A stretch of DNA of 64,000 nucleotides from contig NZ_CP015614.1 of the NCBI RefSeq assembly GCF_000635915.2, positions 186,001 through 250,000 on the forward strand, read 5' to 3'. Every line of letters begins with the position of its first letter. Positions within the stretch are counted from its first letter, which is position 1. The stretch is from Brevundimonas naejangsanensis (GTDB lineage: Bacteria > Pseudomonadota > Alphaproteobacteria > Caulobacterales > Caulobacteraceae). A model generated the notes under the pieces. It saw nothing but the letters and a program-made list of their open reading frames with translations. It made no database searches and was not told the DNA's origin. The position numbers and the translations under genes were made by a program. Of this stretch, positions 26,662-37,146 are shown piece after piece.

Positions 26662-29600
26662 ATGGCGCAGGTGCTGCTGGGCGGGCTTGGCGGGATGGCG
26701 GGCGTCAGCAGCCTGGGCCTGTTGGCCGGGGGCCTGCTGGGGCGGGCGCTGGACGACCGGCTGGTGGCGGGCCTGTCGCCGGCGCGGCAGGTCGGGCCGA
26801 GGCTGGAGGGGCTGAAGCTGCAATCCTCGGCCGAGGGGGCGCCGATGGCCTGCGTCTTCGGTCGGGCGCGGGTGACGGGACAGGTGATCTGGGCCGCGCG
26901 GTTTCTGGAGCGCAAGGAGAAGCGCTCGGCCGGCAAGGCGGGAAAGACGATCGACTACGCCTATTCCCTGAGTTTCGCGGTGGCCCTGTGCGAGGGGCCG
27001 ATCGACGGGGTGGGGCGCGTCTGGGCCGACGGCCAGCCGATGGACATGACGGGCGTGACCATGCGCCTGCATCGCGGGACCAAGGATCAGATGCCCGACC
27101 CGCTGATCGAGGCGGTGGAGGGACGGGCGCCCGCCTATCGCGGGACGGCCTATGTGGTGTTCGAGGACCTGCCGCTGGACGCCTATGGCGACCGGGCGCC
27201 GCAGCTGTCGTTTGAGGTGTTCCGTCGACCGCAGGGCGCCGAACCGCAGATGGAGGACCGACTGGAAGGCGTCTGCCTGATCCCCGGCGCGGGCGAGTTC
27301 TGTCTGGCGACCGAGCCGGTGATGCGGCGCGAGGGGCTGACGAAATCGACGCCCGAGAACGTGCATCTGACGGCGGGGCAGACGGATCTCGAGGCCTCGC
27401 TGGATCAGTTGACAGCCCAGGCGCCGAGGCTGAAACGGGTCAGTCTGGTGGTCGGCTGGTTCGGCGACGACATATGCATGAGCCATTGCCGCATCCGGCC
27501 GGGGGTGGAGCGGCGGCAGAAGCCGACCGAGCCGCTGGTCTGGCGCGTGGCCGGGGTCGAGCGGGCGGACGCGCATCTGATCTCACAGGTCGAGGATGGT
27601 CCGGCCTATGGCGGCACGCCCTCGGACGACAGCGTGCGGCAGGCGATCCGGGCGCTGAAGGCGCGCGGGCTGGAGGTGACGCTGTATCCCTTCGTCTTCA
27701 TGGACTGCCCCGGCTATCCGTGGCGGGGACGCATTGAGGGGACGGACGGAGCGGGGGCGACGGCCGAGGTCGCGGCCCTGTTCGGGACGGCGGACGGCTG
27801 GGGCCTGCGTCGGCTGGCGCTGCACTATGCGAAGATCGGGGCCGAGGAGGGGGCGGACGGGCTGCTGATCGGCTCGGAGATGCGCGGGCTGACCTGGACG
27901 CGCGATGCGGGCGGGGGCTTTCCGGCGGTGGCGCAGTTGCGGACGCTGGCGGCCGAATGCCGGGCGGTGGTCGGGCCGGGAGTGAAGCTGAGCTACGCCG
28001 CTGACTGGTCGGAGTATTTCGGCTGGCAGAGAGAGGGGGAGGTAAGGTTTCACCTCGATCCTTTGTGGGCTGATCCGAACATCGATTACGTCGCCATCGA
28101 CTGGTACCCGCCGATGGGGGACTGGCGCGGCGGCGACGGCGGGGTTGATGCACAAGCGTTCCGTGGACCGTCGGACCCGGCCTATCTGGCGGCGCAGGTG
28201 GCGGGCGGCGAGGGGTATGACTGGTTCTACGCCAACGCGGCGGACCGGGCGGCGCAGCGGCGCACGGCGATCGAGGACGGCGCCCACGGCGAGGCCTGGA
28301 TCTGGCGCTACAAGGACCTGAAGGGCTGGTGGTCGAACCCGCACCATGAGCGCATCGGCGGCGCAAGACAGGCGGCGCCGACGGCCTGGGTTCCGCAGAT
28401 GAAGCCGATCCGGCTGACCGAGTTCGGCTGTGCGGCCGTGGATCGCGGGGGCAATGCGCCGAACCTGTTCCAGGATCCGAAGAGCAGCGAGAACGCCCTG
28501 CCGCCGTACTCGACCGGAGCGCGCGACGACCGGATGCAGCGGCGGCTGATCGAGGCGGTGCTGACGCACTATGCGCAGCCGGCGAATAATCCGATCTCGG
28601 GCGTCTATGGCGGGCCGATGTTGCAGGGGGCGGACGTCTGGTGCTGGGACGCGCGGCCCTATCCGGCGTTTCCGGCGCTGGCTGAGGTGTGGGCGGACGC
28701 GGGCGCCTGGCGCACGGGGCACTGGCTTAACGGGCGGATGGGCGGCGATGCGCGCGGCCTGATCGAGGCGATCCTGAAGCGCGGCGGGTTGGCCGAGACG
28801 GACTATACGGTCGGGGCGGTGGACGGCGCGGTGACGGGCTATGTCATCGACCGGCCGATGGCGACGAAGGATGCGCTGGCGCCGCTGATTCAGACGCTGG
28901 GGGCGACGGCGGCGGAGCGGGATGGTCGGGTGGCCGTGTTGGGCGAGACGGCGCGGGAGATGATGTTGCATCAGGCGGCGCTGGCCCTGCCCGACAAGGG
29001 CGGGAGCGCGGCGGCGGAGCGGCGGCTGACGCCTCGGCCTAGCGCCGCGCGGCTGCGGTTTATCGATGAGGCGGCGGACTATCAGCTGGGCGCCGTGACG
29101 GTGCGCGGCGACGGCGAGGGCGGCGGCGTGGACGCGGCCCTGCCCGCCGTGGTCGGGGCCGGGCTGGCGACGGCGGCGGCGCAGCGGCTGTTGCAGGGCG
29201 AGGCGGCCGAGCAGCTGACGCTCAAGCTGGGGCCGCTGGAGGCGCTGAAGCTGGAGCCGGGCGATGTGGCCGCGGTGGAGGGACGTGCGGGCGACTGGCG
29301 CGTCGAGCGGCTGGACTGGGACGAGACGCCCAGGGCGGTGTTGACGCCCGTGGTCGAGGCGGTTGTCGTGGATGCGCCGGAGGACTGGCGCGGCGATGGG
29401 GGCGGGGCGACGACGGCGGGGGCGCCGTTCCTGATGCTGCTGGACCTGCCGCCGCTGCCGGGAGAGGAGGGGGATGGGCGGTCGGTGGTCGCGGCGGCGG
29501 CCGAGCCGTGGAGGCCGATGGCGCTGCATGGCGGCGCGTCGGTCGACAGTCTGACGCCAAGGGCGGTGGTGGAGACGCCCGCGACGGTGGGGACGCTGAC

Positions 29601-30339
29601 GGCGCCCCTGCGGCCCGGCGTGGTCGGCCGCTGGGACGAGACGGCCGTGCTGAACGTGCGGATCGAGGGACAGGCGCCCCAGAGCCGGGCGGCCGAGGCG
29701 GTGCTGTCGGGCGCCAATGTGCTGGCGGTGCGCAGCGGAGAAGGATGGGAACTGGTGCAGTTCCGCCGGGCCGAACTGGTCGGCGGCGACGTGTGGCGTT
29801 TAAGCGGCCTGCTGCGCGGTCAGCAGGGGACGGAGGAAGCGGCCGCGCGCGGGGCGGAAGCGGGGGCGCTGGTCGTGGTGCTGGAGCGCGGCATGGCGCG
29901 CGCCGAGGTCGATGCGGCCGAGCGGGGACTGCCTCGGATCTGGCGGGCGGGGCCGGCAGGCGCGCCGCCGGGCGGGGCGGGGACGACGGAGGTCGGCTTC
30001 ACCTGGGCCAACCGGAACGCGGCTCCGTGGCGATCGGCGCATCTGCGGGCTGTGGCGGAGGGCGGCGGATGGCGGTTGAGCTGGACGCCCCGCGTGCGTC
30101 TGGGCGGCGACGGATGGGACGCTGAGCCCGTCGAGGTCGATCCGAGGCGCTTCCGCATGCGGGTGCTGGACGGCGCTGTCGTGCGGCGGGTCTGGGAGGT
30201 CGAGGGGCTGACGGCCGTCTATGGCGCGGCCGAGGTCGCGGCGGACTTTCCAGGCGGGCTCGGGGCGGACGCGCACGTCGCGGTAGCCCAGTGGGGCGAC
30301 GGATATGGCTGGGGCCCGGAGGCGGTGGCGGGATTGTGA
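26662..30339 (+). CDS. GTA g15: host specificity / tail fibre hub protein
   Basis: The largest gene of the cluster, 1225 residues. The N-terminal region (VLLGGLGGMAGVSSLGLLAGG and RLEGLKLQSSAEGAPMACVFG) is characteristic. The middle (about 350-750) is the GTA TIM-barrel-like glycoside hydrolase domain (IGSEMRGLTWTRDAG, LSYAADWSEYFGWQ, VAIDWYPPMGDW). A Phage-tail_3-type domain follows, and the C-terminal part contains LVQFRRAELVGGDVWRLSGL, typical of gp15. It forms the tail tip hub that contacts the recipient. A terminator follows. Confidence 0.92.
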   Translation: MAQVLLGGLGGMAGVSSLGLLAGGLLGRALDDRLVAGLSPARQVGPRLEGLKLQSSAEGAPMACVFGRARVTGQVIWAARFLERKEKRSAGKAGKTIDYAYSLSFAVALCEGPIDGVGRVWADGQPMDMTGVTMRLHRGTKDQMPDPLIEAVEGRAPAYRGTAYVVFEDLPLDAYGDRAPQLSFEVFRRPQGAEPQMEDRLEGVCLIPGAGEFCLATEPVMRREGLTKSTPENVHLTAGQTDLEASLDQLTAQAPRLKRVSLVVGWFGDDICMSHCRIRPGVERRQKPTEPLVWRVAGVERADAHLISQVEDGPAYGGTPSDDSVRQAIRALKARGLEVTLYPFVFMDCPGYPWRGRIEGTDGAGATAEVAALFGTADGWGLRRLALHYAKIGAEEGADGLLIGSEMRGLTWTRDAGGGFPAVAQLRTLAAECRAVVGPGVKLSYAADWSEYFGWQREGEVRFHLDPLWADPNIDYVAIDWYPPMGDWRGGDGGVDAQAFRGPSDPAYLAAQVAGGEGYDWFYANAADRAAQRRTAIEDGAHGEAWIWRYKDLKGWWSNPHHERIGGARQAAPTAWVPQMKPIRLTEFGCAAVDRGGNAPNLFQDPKSSENALPPYSTGARDDRMQRRLIEAVLTHYAQPANNPISGVYGGPMLQGADVWCWDARPYPAFPALAEVWADAGAWRTGHWLNGRMGGDARGLIEAILKRGGLAETDYTVGAVDGAVTGYVIDRPMATKDALAPLIQTLGATAAERDGRVAVLGETAREMMLHQAALALPDKGGSAAAERRLTPRPSAARLRFIDEAADYQLGAVTVRGDGEGGGVDAALPAVVGAGLATAAAQRLLQGEAAEQLTLKLGPLEALKLEPGDVAAVEGRAGDWRVERLDWDETPRAVLTPVVEAVVVDAPEDWRGDGGGATTAGAPFLMLLDLPPLPGEEGDGRSVVAAAAEPWRPMALHGGASVDSLTPRAVVETPATVGTLTAPLRPGVVGRWDETAVLNVRIEGQAPQSRAAEAVLSGANVLAVRSGEGWELVQFRRAELVGGDVWRLSGLLRGQQGTEEAAARGAEAGALVVVLERGMARAEVDAAERGLPRIWRAGPAGAPPGGAGTTEVGFTWANRNAAPWRSAHLRAVAEGGGWRLSWTPRVRLGGDGWDAEPVEVDPRRFRMRVLDGAVVRRVWEVEGLTAVYGAAEVAADFPGGLGADAHVAVAQWGDGYGWGPEAVAGL

Positions 30340-30364
30340 CGTGGCCACCTCTCCTGTTGTGACC

Positions 30365-30398
30365 GGGGCGAATACGGGGAAACCGTCCTCGCCCCTTT
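30365..30398 (+). terminator. Probable terminator at the end of the GTA cluster
   Basis: GGGGCGA (30365-30371) pairs with TCGCCCC (30389-30395) and encloses an inner ACGG/CCGT hairpin. TTT follows. It lies 26 bp after the g15 stop and upstream of the DnaJ-like gene. Confidence 0.6.
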
Positions 30399-30461
30399 CG
30401 GCGGGCGGTTGCATGGCTTAACTGACGCTCTGGTCTGTGTTGATCCGGAGTGGAGCGAAAA

Positions 30462-31394
30462 TTGGCTGGCGATCCCTATCAGGAACTGGGCGTTTCCAAG
30501 GGCGCGAGCGCGGACGAGATCAAGAAGGCGTTCCGCAAGCTGGCCAAGGAACTGCACCCCGACAAGAACCCCGGCGACAAGGCGGCTGAGGAGCGGTTCA
30601 AGCGCATCACCGCCGCCTTCGACCTGCTGGGCGACGCCGAGAAGCGCGCGAAGTATGACCGCGGCGAGATCGACGCCGACGGCCGCGAACAATTTCGAGG
30701 CTTTGGCGGCGCTCAGGGCGGCCGGCCGGGCGGCGGCGGGTTCAGCGGCTTCGGCTTCGGCGGGCGCGGCGAGGGCGGCCCCGGCGGCCGGGCCAGCTTT
30801 GACGACATCGACCTGGAAGAAATCTTCGGCGCCTTCGGAGGCGGCGGACGCAGCGCCGGGCGCGGTTTCGGCGGCGGACGCGGGCAGGACGTGCGGGCCA
30901 CCCTCGACATCAGTCTTGAGGACGCGATCGCCGGGACGACGCGGCGCATCCAGTTCTCGGACGGGCGGATGCTGGACGTGGCCATCCCCAAGGGCGCGGC
31001 GGACGGTCAGACGATCCGGCTGAAGGGGCAGGGCGCGCCGGGGCGCGGCGGTCAGGCGGGCGACGCGCTGATTGAGCTGCGTATCCAGCCGCATCCGGTG
31101 TTCAAGCGCGACGGCGCCGATCTGACGATGGACCTGCCGGTGTCGGTTCCGGATGCGGTGCTGGGCGGCAAGATCCAGGTGCCGACGCCGGAGGGTGCGG
31201 TGATGATGACCATTCCCAAAGGCTCCAACTCGGGCAAGGTGCTGCGGCTGAAGGGGCGCGGCGCCTATGCGAACGGCAGGCGCGGCGATCTGATGGCCAG
31301 GCTGGTGGTGACGCTGCCTGAGGCGCCAGACGACGAACTGGTCCGGTTTGCGACGGAATGGCGTGAGCGCCGGCCCTATAAGCCCGGCCGTTGA
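30462..31394 (+). CDS. DnaJ-like co-chaperone (CbpA-type)
   Basis: A 310-residue J-domain protein. The J-domain is at residues 1-68 with the HPD motif at 32-34. A Gly/Phe-rich linker ([15 protein letters not shown]) follows, then the two-barrel C-terminal peptide-binding domain ([38 protein letters not shown]). The zinc-finger domain is missing, as in CbpA. TTG at 30462 is preferred because GGAGCG lies six bases before it and gives [13 protein letters not shown] at 30450 is an alternative. Confidence 0.88.
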   Translation: MAGDPYQELGVSKGASADEIKKAFRKLAKELHPDKNPGDKAAEERFKRITAAFDLLGDAEKRAKYDRGEIDADGREQFRGFGGAQGGRPGGGGFSGFGFGGRGEGGPGGRASFDDIDLEEIFGAFGGGGRSAGRGFGGGRGQDVRATLDISLEDAIAGTTRRIQFSDGRMLDVAIPKGAADGQTIRLKGQGAPGRGGQAGDALIELRIQPHPVFKRDGADLTMDLPVSVPDAVLGGKIQVPTPEGAVMMTIPKGSNSGKVLRLKGRGAYANGRRGDLMARLVVTLPEAPDDELVRFATEWRERRPYKPGR

Positions 31395-31444
31395 TGGCCT
31401 AAGGCTGACGCTTCCTTCTCCTCCCCGAGACTTCAGAGACCGAC

Positions 31445-32617
31445 ATGACGCCTAAGCCCGCCGCCAAGCCTGCTCGCCCCTGGTTCTCGGCCGGGCCGAC
31501 GGCCAAGCGTCCGGGCTGGGAACTGGCGAAGCTGCCCACGAACCTGATGGGGCGGGGCATCCGCGCGCCGGAGGTGGTCGAGCGGTTCGCGCACGGCCTG
31601 CGGCTGACGCGCGAGGTGCTGAGCCCGCCGGACGATTACGTCATGCTCTACACGCCCGGTTCGGACACAGGGGCGGTCGAGGCGGCGCTGTGGTGCATGT
31701 TGGGCGAGCGCCCGGTGCAGGTGATCGCCTATGAGAATTTCGGCCTGACCTGGCTGGCGGACGTGAAGACGCATCTGGGGCTGGAGCCTGAGGCCCTGAC
31801 GGCGCCGTGGGGCGAGCTGCCGGACTTGTCGAAGGTCGATCCCAAGAAGGACGTGGTGTTTCCGTGGAACGGCACGACCTCGGGCGTGCGCGTGCCCGAC
31901 GGCGACTGGATCGCCGACGACCGCGAGGGGCTGACCATCTGCGACGCGACCTCGGCGGCGTTCGCGATGGACCTGCCGTGGGACAAGCTGGATGTGACGA
32001 CCTTCAGCTTCCAGAAGGCGCTAGGCGGCGAGGCGGGCGTCGGGGTCATGGTGCTGTCGCCGCGCGCGGTGGCGCGACTGGACAGCTATCGGCCGGATCG
32101 GGCCGTGCCCAAGGTGCTGCGGATCGCCGACAAGACGGGCTTTGACCGGACGCTGGCGGACGGGGTGGTGATGAACACCTTCTCAGTCCTGACCATCGAG
32201 GACTGGATCGACGCCCTGGACTGGGCGAAGGCCGAAGGCGGACTGCCTGCCCTGATCGCGCGCACAGACGCCAACTATGCCGCCCTGGCCGAGTGGGTGG
32301 AGCGGACCGACTGGATCGCCTTCCTGCCGGACCGGCCGGACATCCGCTCGACGACCTCGGTCTGTCTGAAGTTCGTCGATCCGCGGGTGGCGGCGCTGGA
32401 CGAGGCGGGGCAGAAGGCCTTTGTGACGCGGTTCAAGACTCTGCTGGAGGGAGAGGGGGCGGTCTATGACATGGAGCCGCACCGCAACGCCCCGCCGGGC
32501 CTGCGCCTGTGGTGCGGCTGTACGATTGAGACAGCGGATGTCGTGACCGCGACGCCGTGGCTGGAATGGGCGTTCCAGACGGCGGTCGGTGAACTGGCTC
32601 AGTCGGCGGACGGATAA
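31445..32617 (+). CDS. serC: Phosphoserine aminotransferase
   Basis: PLP enzyme of L-serine synthesis that converts 3-phosphohydroxypyruvate to phosphoserine; also used in pyridoxal phosphate synthesis. The 390-residue protein shows FSAGPTAKRPGWELAKL at the N-terminus, the PLP lysine in SFQKALGGEAG, and a substrate-binding region around DATSAAFAMDLPW. This longer alphaproteobacterial type differs from the E. coli SerC. serA is not adjacent in this window. Confidence 0.92.
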   Translation: MTPKPAAKPARPWFSAGPTAKRPGWELAKLPTNLMGRGIRAPEVVERFAHGLRLTREVLSPPDDYVMLYTPGSDTGAVEAALWCMLGERPVQVIAYENFGLTWLADVKTHLGLEPEALTAPWGELPDLSKVDPKKDVVFPWNGTTSGVRVPDGDWIADDREGLTICDATSAAFAMDLPWDKLDVTTFSFQKALGGEAGVGVMVLSPRAVARLDSYRPDRAVPKVLRIADKTGFDRTLADGVVMNTFSVLTIEDWIDALDWAKAEGGLPALIARTDANYAALAEWVERTDWIAFLPDRPDIRSTTSVCLKFVDPRVAALDEAGQKAFVTRFKTLLEGEGAVYDMEPHRNAPPGLRLWCGCTIETADVVTATPWLEWAFQTAVGELAQSADG

Positions 32618-32708
32618 TTCTGTCGCCTATTAGACGCCCTTGGGGGCGACGCCGGACGATTCAGGGGGTATAGGCTCCCACCGCATTCTGGATTGCGGAG
32701 TATAGGTC

Positions 32709-34004
<1,296 letters not shown>

Positions 34005-34080
34005 GTTTACAGTTCCAGCCGAGGCAACGACGCCTTAACCGGTGAGGCGTAGGGTGACGCTCTGAAATGGAGCTCGCCCT

Positions 34081-34887
34081 GTGTTCGCCCTAGACGCCAA
34101 GACGATGCAGCGGATCGCGCCGGTGGTCCGGCGCGTGATCATCGTTGATCCCAACCCCGCCGCCGCGCGCCTGTTGCAGGACCTGTTGAAGGGGTTCGGA
34201 TCGCGCGAGATCGTGGTCGAAGGCGACGAGGCGCGGGTGCTGGACCTGGCCCGTGAAATGGAGCCGGCGCTGATCTTCACTGAGCGCACGGGTCCAAGGC
34301 TGGACGGCGAGGCCTTGGTGCGGCGCATTCGGCGTTCGAGCCTGGCCTGCCGCCGCGCGCCGATCATCATGGTGACGGCGGAGGCCACCGCCAGCGCCAT
34401 CAAGGGCGCGCGAGACTCGGGCGTGCACGAGTTCCTGAGGAAGCCCTTCACCAGCGGCGACCTGCAACGTCGGATCGAGAACCTGGCGACCAAGCCGCGC
34501 GATTGGGTCGAGGCGGTCGGCTATATCGGGCCGGACCGGCGGCGCTTCAACTCGGACGACTACGCCGGGCCGCAGAAACGCAAGGCGGACAAGCCTCGCT
34601 CCAGCGCGGAGGCCGCTCTGGCGGTCAAGGATCAGGCGATGCGCATTCTGTTTTCAGCCTTGGCTCAGTTCGACAGCGATCCGATGCAGGCCGTGCGGGC
34701 GATCAAGCAGCAGGCTGAGACCTTGAAGGCCCTGGCCATCAAGACAGGCGACGCGCCGCTGGCCATTGCGGCGGCGGGACTGGACACGGCGCTGGCCGCC
34801 GGGGCGCCGACCAAGGCCGGGCTGACGGCGCCGGTTGAGGTGGTGCTGAAGCTGGCCTCGCCCGAGAGCCTAGCCCGGGCGGGTTAG
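34081..34887 (+). CDS. Receiver-domain protein with Glu at the phosphoacceptor position
   Basis: A 268-residue protein. The N-terminal receiver domain (about 18-130) has VDPN (D23), an MVTAEAT segment and a conserved KP pair (FLRKPF, K121). The position of the phosphorylated Asp is Glu (ALIFTERTG, E68), so it may be constitutively active or phosphate-independent. The C-terminal part is a helical segment (AEAALAVKDQAMRILFSALA) with no DNA-binding or enzymatic motif. It stands alone between purA and rpoH. The start is GTG 34081. Confidence 0.75.
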   Translation: MFALDAKTMQRIAPVVRRVIIVDPNPAAARLLQDLLKGFGSREIVVEGDEARVLDLAREMEPALIFTERTGPRLDGEALVRRIRRSSLACRRAPIIMVTAEATASAIKGARDSGVHEFLRKPFTSGDLQRRIENLATKPRDWVEAVGYIGPDRRRFNSDDYAGPQKRKADKPRSSAEAALAVKDQAMRILFSALAQFDSDPMQAVRAIKQQAETLKALAIKTGDAPLAIAAAGLDTALAAGAPTKAGLTAPVEVVLKLASPESLARAG

Positions 34888-34901
34888 GGCCGCCGCCCTC
34901 G

Positions 34902-34924
34902 ATCCTCGGGGCAAGCCCGAGGAT
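34902..34924. repeat. ATCCTCGGG palindrome between convergent genes
   Basis: A perfect inverted repeat ATCCTCGGG-GCAAG-CCCGAGGAT lies between the response-regulator-like gene and the rpoH gene. Such CTCGGG..CCCGAG units are frequent in intergenic DNA of this group and could act as a two-way stop signal. Confidence 0.55.
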
Positions 34925-34963
34925 GACGGCGGAGAGCGGCCGTTGAGGCGATCCAGCAGGCCC

Positions 34964-35848
34964 TCAGGCGTCGACCAAATTGCGTTCTTCGGCAGCGGCG
35001 CGCATGGCCTTTTGCAGCTTTTCGAAGGCGCGGACCTCGATCTGGCGGACGCGCTCGCGGCTGACGCCGTACTGGCCGGCCAGCTCCTCAAGCGTGACCG
35101 GATCGTCCTTGAGGCGGCGCTCGGTCAGGATGTGCTTCTCGCGATCGGTCAGCTCTTCCATGGCTTCCTGCAGCAGGCCCATGCGGATGGACTTTTCCTC
35201 GCTCTCGGCCAGTTCGGTCTCCTGGCTGACGGCGTTGTCGTCGGCCAGCCAGTCCTGCCACTCGCTTTCGCCATCCGAACGCAGCGGCGCGTTCAGCGAA
35301 GCGTCGCCGCCGAGACGGCGATTCATGTTGGTGACTTCTTCTTCCGACACGCCCAGCTTGGTGGCGATGGCGGCGAGGTGCTCGGGGTGCAGGTCGCCTT
35401 CCTCGAAGGCCGAGATCTGGCTCTTGGCCTTGCGCAGGTTGAAGAACAGCTTCTTCTGCGCCGCCGTGGTGCCCATCTTCACGAGCGACCAGGAGCGCAG
35501 GATGTATTCCTGAATGGACGCGCGGATCCACCACATGGCGTAGGTCGCCAGGCGGAAGCCCTTGTCGGGATCGAATTTCTTGACGGCCTGCATCAGGCCG
35601 ACGTTGCCCTCGGAGATCACCTCGCCGATCGGCAGGCCGTAGCCGCGATAACCCATGGCGATCTTGGCCACGAGGCGCAGGTGAGAGGTCACAAGACGGT
35701 GGGCGGCCTCGGTGTCCTGGTGTTCGCTCCACCGCTTGGCGAGCATGAACTCCTCGTCCTTGGTGAGCATGGGAAACTTACGGATTTCCGTAAGATACCG
35801 TGACAGTCCCTGTTCAGGCGACATCACCGTCAGCGTTTTATTGGCCAT
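34964..35848 (-). CDS. rpoH: RNA polymerase heat-shock sigma factor sigma-32
   Basis: A 294-residue sigma factor that directs heat-shock transcription. Region 2 has RLVTSHLRLVAKIAMGYRGY and FRLATYAMWWIRASIQEYIL. The RpoH box QKKLFFNLR (131-139) separates it from RpoD. Region 4 ends with LAGQYGVSRERVRQIEVRAF. The 196 bp upstream are relatively AT-rich and without a gene. In Caulobacter, rpoH has several promoters, but I could not define them here. Confidence 0.95.
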   Translation of the reverse strand: MANKTLTVMSPEQGLSRYLTEIRKFPMLTKDEEFMLAKRWSEHQDTEAAHRLVTSHLRLVAKIAMGYRGYGLPIGEVISEGNVGLMQAVKKFDPDKGFRLATYAMWWIRASIQEYILRSWSLVKMGTTAAQKKLFFNLRKAKSQISAFEEGDLHPEHLAAIATKLGVSEEEVTNMNRRLGGDASLNAPLRSDGESEWQDWLADDNAVSQETELAESEEKSIRMGLLQEAMEELTDREKHILTERRLKDDPVTLEELAGQYGVSRERVRQIEVRAFEKLQKAMRAAAEERNLVDA

Positions 35849-36044
35849 ATGGTCCCTCCGGCTTCACGAGCTGGCGCTACGGCTTTGACCACATGACGTG
35901 CATCATCACCTCGCCCCTCAACTGACAAGATGGGAATCCGTTGCCCGAAACGAAAGGGGCGGATTGTCCCAATTGAACGGCGACGCTTCCTCGCCGTCTA
36001 TGTATCATCTAGCACAGATGTTGTTGCGAATAAAGCGGCCGCGT

Positions 36045-37043
36045 TTAGAGGGCCGCCAGCAGGGTTTGCAGCCGCTGCATGTCCTGCGGCGGGGCGGTCT
36101 GGAAGCGCAGCGGCTCGCCGGTGACGGGGTGGACGAAGCCGAGGATGGCGCCGTGCAGGGCCTGGCGTTTCAGGCCGGCCTCGGCGATGGCGGCGCGGAC
36201 GGGCGCGGCGGGGCTGCCGGAGCCATAGACGGGGTCGCCGAGCAGGGGCGAGCCCCTGGACGCCATGTGGACGCGGATCTGGTGGGTGCGGCCGGTCTGC
36301 AGGGTGCAGGCGACGCGGGCGGCGAGCGGGGCGTTGGAGGCCTTGGCCGGACGGCCGAAGGTCTGCTGGACGACATAGTCGGTGATGGCCTCTCGCCCGC
36401 CGGATTTCAGCACCGCCATCTTCTTGCGGTCGCCGCTGGAGCGGCCGATCTGGGTCTGGATGCGGCCCTTCTCGGGCGAGGGCGCGCCGCGCGTCAGGGC
36501 GACATAGGTGCGCTCGATATCGTGGGCGGCGAACAGGGCGGCCAGCCCCGCGTGGGCGCGGTCCGACTTAGCGGCGACCATGACGCCGGAGGTGTCCTTG
36601 TCCAGGCGGTGGACGATGCCGGGGCGGTCCGGATCGCCGAGGGTCGACAGGGCGGCGCAGTGGTGCAGCAGGGCGTGGACCAGGGTGCCGGTCTCGCAGC
36701 CGGGGGCGGGATGGACCGCCATGCCCGGCGCCTTGTCGATGACGATCAGGTCGTCGTCCTCGAACAGGATGGTCAGGGGGATGGCTTCGGGGCGCAGTTC
36801 AGCCGAGGCCCCTGGCGGCAGGATGATCTGGTAGTCGCCGGGCGCAGGCTTGGCCTTGGCCCCTACAACGGCGCCGTTCAGGGAGACCGCGCCCGCGTCC
36901 AGCAGCGCCTGGATGCGCGCGCGGGACAGTTCGGGAAGGGCGTCGGCCAAGGCGCGGTCCAGCCGCGCAGCGCCGGGGGCGACCTGGGCGGTCAGGACTG
37001 TCAGGTCGGATTCGTCGTCTGTCGCGGGCATGATGTCGGTCAC
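36045..37043 (-). CDS. rluD: 23S rRNA pseudouridine synthase, RluD type
   Basis: A 332-residue enzyme that makes pseudouridines in helix 69 of 23S rRNA. It has an N-terminal S4 RNA-binding domain (about 24-85, RLDRALADALPELSRARIQ) and the catalytic domain with HRLDKDTSG (145-153, catalytic Asp 148). QTGRTHQIRVHMAS follows. GTG 37043 is used; ATG 37031 is an alternative. It diverges from no neighbour and ends near the rpoH upstream region. Confidence 0.9.
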   Translation of the reverse strand: MTDIMPATDDESDLTVLTAQVAPGAARLDRALADALPELSRARIQALLDAGAVSLNGAVVGAKAKPAPGDYQIILPPGASAELRPEAIPLTILFEDDDLIVIDKAPGMAVHPAPGCETGTLVHALLHHCAALSTLGDPDRPGIVHRLDKDTSGVMVAAKSDRAHAGLAALFAAHDIERTYVALTRGAPSPEKGRIQTQIGRSSGDRKKMAVLKSGGREAITDYVVQQTFGRPAKASNAPLAARVACTLQTGRTHQIRVHMASRGSPLLGDPVYGSGSPAAPVRAAIAEAGLKRQALHGAILGFVHPVTGEPLRFQTAPPQDMQRLQTLLAAL

Positions 37044-37076
37044 GACGTCCGTTTAGCACGGGTGGCGGACGCCATG

Positions 37077-37107
37077 AAAAAAGGGCGGCCCGACGGGACC
37101 GCCCCTT
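37077..37107 (-). terminator. Terminator after fba
   Basis: On the minus strand the stem GGGGCGGTCCC / GGGCCGCCC is followed by TTTTTTC. It lies between the fba stop and the start of rluD. Confidence 0.75.
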
Positions 37108-37146
37108 CAATCGTCTCAGCGGGGTTCAGGCCCGCTTCTGCGTCGA

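Noticed and set aside
27583..29529. Long open frame (648 codons) on the minus strand opposite g15
   Set aside because: It is a shadow of the GC-rich g15 gene; the translated product is Arg/Pro/His-rich with no domain.
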